Assembly (NCBI RefSeq): GCF_019752415.1
Contig: NZ_JAIEME010000031.1
Coordinates: 1-37,706 of the forward strand
Length of the DNA stretch: 37,706 nucleotides
Source: Nitrosomonas sp.
GTDB lineage: Bacteria > Pseudomonadota > Gammaproteobacteria > Burkholderiales > Nitrosomonadaceae
Reading direction: 5' to 3'
Of the stretch, positions 34,972 to 37,706 are shown piece after piece. How positions within the stretch are numbered: the stretch's first letter is position 1; each line of letters begins with the position of its first letter. The position numbers were made by a program, and so were the translations under genes. The notes below the pieces were generated by a model. That model was not told the origin of the DNA. It did not search any database and was given only the letters and a program-made list of their open reading frames with translations.

Positions 34972-36321
34972 ATGGCCAAGCAGAAAACGATCTATTCGTG
35001 TATTGAGTGTGGCGGACAAACCTTAAAATGGCAAGGCCAGTGTCCACATTGCCAGTCTTGGAATACCTTAATAGAAACGATTGCAGAGAAATCTGTATCG
35101 CGCTTCAGTCCAGTATCAGAAGTCGGCCAAGTACAAAATTTAAGTACTATTGAAGCGCGTGAAGAACCGCGCTATCCAACGGGCGTAGACGAGCTGGACC
35201 GGGTTCTTGGCGGTGGCCTGGTGCAAGGCGGTGTGGTGCTGTTGGGCGGGGACCCTGGAATTGGCAAGTCGACATTATTACTGCAAGCACTCGCTCATTT
35301 GTCGAGTCATCGCTCTGTATTGTATGTAAGCGGTGAAGAATCTGCACACCAAGTGGCATTACGTGCCAAGCGTTTAGCGCTGAATGTGGAAACAGTCAAT
35401 TTATTTGCAGAAATTCAACTGGAGAAAATCCAGTCTGTTCTGATTGAACGGAAACCGGCTGTGGCCGTGATCGATTCCATTCAGACGATCTATTCGGAGG
35501 TATTGCAGTCTGCACCGGGATCTGTTGCGCAAGTGCGCGAGTGTGCAGCGCAATTAACACGCCTGGCGAAAGCAAGCGGAATTTGCATTATTCTGGTTGG
35601 TCATGTGACCAAGGAAGGCGCGCTGGCTGGTCCTCGTGTGCTGGAACATATGGTCGATACGGTGCTGTATTTTGAAGGCGATATGCATTCCAGTTTTCGC
35701 ATGATCCGCGCTTTCAAGAATCGTTTTGGCGCGGTTAATGAATTGGGTGTGTTTTCTATGAGCGAAAAGGGATTGCGTGAGGTCAAGAATCCTTCGGCAC
35801 TGTTTCTTTCGCATCATGACACGCAAGTGCCGGGATCGTGCATTATGGTTACACAAGAAGGCACGCGTCCGCTGTTAGTGGAAATACAGGCACTGGTTGA
35901 CGAAGCGCGCTCGCCTAATCCGCGCCGGTTATGCGTCGGTTTGGAACAAAACCGCTTAGCCATGTTGCTCGCGGTACTGCATCGCCATGCGGGGATTCCC
36001 TGTTTCGATCAGGACGTGTTCGTCAATGCCGTCGGTGGCGTGAAAATTACCGAACCGGGTGCTGACCTCGCGATTTTATTGGCAGTGGTATCGTCGCTGA
36101 AAAACAAACCGCTGGCGGAAAAAATGATCGTCATCGGTGAAGTCGGCCTGGCAGGCGAAATACGCCCGGTGCAACGCGGGCAGGAAAGACTGAAAGAGGC
36201 GGCAAAACTGGGTTTTAAACAAGCCATCATTCCACTGGCCAATAAGCCCAAACAAGCCATTCCCGGTATGGACATCATTGCCGTAGCGCGAATCAGGGAT
36301 GCTGTTGCGCATATGCATTAG
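34972..36321 (+). CDS. radA: DNA repair protein RadA
   Basis: A RecA-like branch-migration ATPase that helps process recombination intermediates. The N-terminal zinc finger has Cys10, Cys13, Cys24 and Cys27 (CIECGGQTLKWQGQCPHC). Walker A is GGDPGIGKST with Lys99. The RadA-specific KNRFG motif is at residue 249. The Lon-protease-like domain fills the C-terminal third (NAVGGVKITEPGADLAILLAVVSS and VIGEVGLAGEIRPV). ATG 34972 (MAKQKTIYSC) is preferred to the TTG at 34966. It starts 9 bp after rmlC, an unusual partner for a repair gene but likely only a shared transcript. Length, 449 residues, is normal. Confidence 0.96.
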   Translation: MAKQKTIYSCIECGGQTLKWQGQCPHCQSWNTLIETIAEKSVSRFSPVSEVGQVQNLSTIEAREEPRYPTGVDELDRVLGGGLVQGGVVLLGGDPGIGKSTLLLQALAHLSSHRSVLYVSGEESAHQVALRAKRLALNVETVNLFAEIQLEKIQSVLIERKPAVAVIDSIQTIYSEVLQSAPGSVAQVRECAAQLTRLAKASGICIILVGHVTKEGALAGPRVLEHMVDTVLYFEGDMHSSFRMIRAFKNRFGAVNELGVFSMSEKGLREVKNPSALFLSHHDTQVPGSCIMVTQEGTRPLLVEIQALVDEARSPNPRRLCVGLEQNRLAMLLAVLHRHAGIPCFDQDVFVNAVGGVKITEPGADLAILLAVVSSLKNKPLAEKMIVIGEVGLAGEIRPVQRGQERLKEAAKLGFKQAIIPLANKPKQAIPGMDIIAVARIRDAVAHMH

Positions 36322-36393
36322 GAAAACATTGAAGCAATTGATTACATTTATGATTCTGCAAGCTCACCCCGAACGTAATCAAGGACTGATTTA

Positions 36394-37179
36394 ATGGAAA
36401 TTCGCCGACAGCTCTGGATACTCGCGGGGATAACGGTTTTGGTCGTTGCTGCCGCAATGATCCTGCCACCCGTTTCGCAGCCTGCCGATTACCACCAGTT
36501 CGCCGATCAGCGCGTTTTTTTCGGTATTCCCAATTTTAATGATGTCATTTCCAACCTGGCTTTTTTTCTCAGTGGCGGTGCTGGGCTGGTGTTTCTGTTG
36601 CGGGTTTATCGGACACCTGCACAAACCACATTTCATGACCTCAAAGAATGCTTACCGTACGGGGTGTTATTTTTCAGTGTGACCGCAGCCGCACTCGGAT
36701 CGATGGTTTATCACTGGACGCCGGATGTTGATCATTTGATGTGGGACCGGTTGCCCATTGTCATCGGTATTGCCGCTTTACTGTCCGCAACGCTGGTTGA
36801 CCGCATAAGCCAGGCTGCCGGTTTGTGGGCATTACCCCTGCTTGTCGTTTCAGCCGTATTTAGCGTGTTGTATTGGTATTGGACTGAGCTGCAAGGCACG
36901 GGCAACTTGAACTTTTACATTGTGATGCAGTTTTATTCGATTCTGCTGATTGTCTGGATCAGCCTGCGTTTTCCATCACGCTACACGCGCGGCAGCGACG
37001 TTTATCAAGTGATTGCCCTGTATGCGATTGCGAAACTGGCTGAAATGCTGGATGGGAAAATATTTGTTTGGACGGATGGCTGGATCAGCGGCCATACGCT
37101 AAAGCACCTGATTGCTGCGTATGCGGCTTATCGGATTGTGCAGATATTGCGGAAACGGATGTTGGTAGGGTGTCAATAA
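36394..37179 (+). CDS. CREST/ceramidase-like integral membrane hydrolase family protein
   Basis: A 261-residue membrane protein with about seven hydrophobic segments. It has the spaced polar motifs of the alkaline ceramidase/CREST superfamily of membrane metal hydrolases: NFNDVISNLAFF at about 49-60, GSMVYHWTPDVDHLMWDRLP in the middle and SGHTLKHLIAAYAAYR near the end. The Ser, Asp and three His of these motifs are the predicted metal and catalytic residues. Ceramide itself is unlikely in this organism, so the substrate could be another lipid amide or ester. AAGGA lies about 8 nt upstream of the start. It lies 72 bp after radA on the same strand. Confidence 0.8.
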   Translation: MEIRRQLWILAGITVLVVAAAMILPPVSQPADYHQFADQRVFFGIPNFNDVISNLAFFLSGGAGLVFLLRVYRTPAQTTFHDLKECLPYGVLFFSVTAAALGSMVYHWTPDVDHLMWDRLPIVIGIAALLSATLVDRISQAAGLWALPLLVVSAVFSVLYWYWTELQGTGNLNFYIVMQFYSILLIVWISLRFPSRYTRGSDVYQVIALYAIAKLAEMLDGKIFVWTDGWISGHTLKHLIAAYAAYRIVQILRKRMLVGCQ

Positions 37180-37243
37180 GCGAAGCGCATTGCACCGGCT
37201 GTTTTGCGAGTTGGAGGACTTATCGTTTATCCCTTCCATTTCA

Positions 37244-37270
37244 TTTTATGGAACTTCGGATTCCATAAAA
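37244..37270. repeat. Inverted repeat with a C(TTCG)G loop
   Basis: TTTTATGGAA and TTCCATAAAA are perfect 10-bp arms around cttcgga, in which TTCG is closed by a C-G pair. It sits 65 bp after the CREST-like gene. There is no T-run on either side, so termination is possible but unproven. Nothing else is supported in 37180-37395. Confidence 0.6.
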
Positions 37271-37395
37271 ATCAGCACATCCCAAGATCTCTGTCATTGT
37301 AAATTTCAAGAGTTGCTGGACTCAGGCCGTGAATCAAAAATGACGCGGCAGGAATTCCACGCTTTTATTCTTAATTCACGACCTTAGTTTATTGA

Positions 37396-37461
37396 TTACT
37401 TCGGTGTTTCTTTCTTAGGTTTCTTCGCTTCTTTGTTTTTGCGTTGCTGTCCTTTTGCCAT
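37396..37461 (-). CDS. Small very basic 21-residue protein (MAKGQ..KEAKKPKK type)
   Basis: A short frame encoding MAKGQQRKNKEAKKPKKETPK. It has a good Shine-Dalgarno, GGAGA, 5 nt before the ATG. Peptides of this pattern, with MA-G-Q-R-NKEAKKPKK, occur widely in proteobacteria as short hypothetical proteins. It is Lys-rich, with no hydrophobic segment, probably disordered and nucleic-acid- or ribosome-associated, but no function is known to me. It lies about 100 bp downstream of the partial DUF457-like gene on the same strand. Confidence 0.65.
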   Translation of the reverse strand: MAKGQQRKNKEAKKPKKETPK

Positions 37462-37562
37462 GATCGTCTCCTTGTGTAATGACAACGACATCATAAACTG
37501 AATGGCAATGCTTGTGTTGCCGGTGCATTTTATCGTGAAATGTGTATTTTTTAGCTGCGTTG

Positions 37563-37706
37563 TCAGTCAATATAGAACAATCCCCGCTGCCGGAACATTT
37601 CCCAATCGGAATAACTGTCTTGACGGCACACGCCGTAGCGGAATGAGGGGGGCAATTCCGGGAATTTGAAGCGTAAATCATAGAACCAGACACACAGGCC
37701 TTGTTC
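37563..37706 (-). CDS. C-terminal fragment of a DUF457/YdjM-like membrane metal-dependent hydrolase (truncated by window edge)
   Basis: The minus strand is open from the window end to TGA at 37563 and encodes 47 residues: EQGLCVWFYDLRFKFPELPP, then SFRYGVCRQDSYSDWEMFRQ and a short end. The V-W-F-x-D-L-R-F and FRYGVC stretches are typical of the last part of inner-membrane YdjM/DUF457 proteins. The 5' portion is outside the window, so start, membrane helices and metal ligands cannot be seen. Confidence 0.6.
   Translation of the reverse strand, partial: EQGLCVWFYDLRFKFPELPPSFRYGVCRQDSYSDWEMFRQRGLFYID

Noticed and set aside
37190-37387. 65-codon plus-strand frame after the CREST-like gene
   Set aside because: TTG start without a ribosome binding site, runs through an inverted repeat, no recognisable motif.
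37415-37693. 92-codon minus-strand frame at the window end
   Set aside because: It overlaps, in another frame, both the DUF457-like C-terminus and the small basic protein, which have better support.

Overview
The window reads as a gammaproteobacterial/betaproteobacterial-type chromosome segment of moderate GC. The best guess is a betaproteobacterium of the Nitrosomonas kind (ammonia oxidiser). This rests on protein style and gene order (tRNA-Asp, ppiD, fabI; DUF3422; exopolysaccharide genes) and was not tested by any search. No rRNA, phage genes, CRISPR array or intact insertion sequence is visible.

Layout: 1-2900 is housekeeping (tRNA-Asp, ppiD, fabI). 3000-8600 holds a peptide-type ABC binding protein with a single permease and no visible ATPase, a histone-deacetylase-family amidohydrolase, a hotdog thioesterase and a small acidic-tailed membrane protein. 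8780-13070 is a plus-strand run: DUF938 methyltransferase, atypical short-chain dehydrogenase, the Cys-rich DUF1326 protein, the Met/Cys-rich membrane protein DUF2182, then DUF3422. 13080-14780 has sdaA and the decayed tail of an IS3-type transposase.

The centrepiece is the minus-strand operon at 24140-14849. A sigma70-like promoter and a guanidine-I (ykkC) riboswitch precede an APC permease, two DUF1989 proteins (carboxyguanidine deiminase subunits), a biotin-dependent urea/guanidine carboxylase, allophanate hydrolase and a translationally coupled tpm. The riboswitch says the substrate is free guanidine, not urea: guanidine is imported, carboxylated, deiminated to allophanate, then hydrolysed to ammonia and CO2. 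In an ammonia oxidiser this would feed both nitrogen assimilation and energy metabolism.

24200-26970 is an AT-rich accessory patch: a 22-codon ORF with a strong ribosome binding site, an Mrr-like nuclease, an inverted-repeat element, a lipoprotein of unknown role and a mazEF toxin-antitoxin pair whose promoter carries a 12-bp palindrome. 27230-34960 has a serine/alanine-glyoxylate aminotransferase followed by envelope polysaccharide genes (WecA-like, CapD/WbpM-like, rmlA, rmlC). Among these is an MsbA-like ABC protein whose ATPase motifs are nearly all degenerate. 34970 to the end has radA, a CREST/ceramidase-like membrane protein, a 21-residue basic peptide gene and the 3' end of a DUF457-like gene cut by the window edge.
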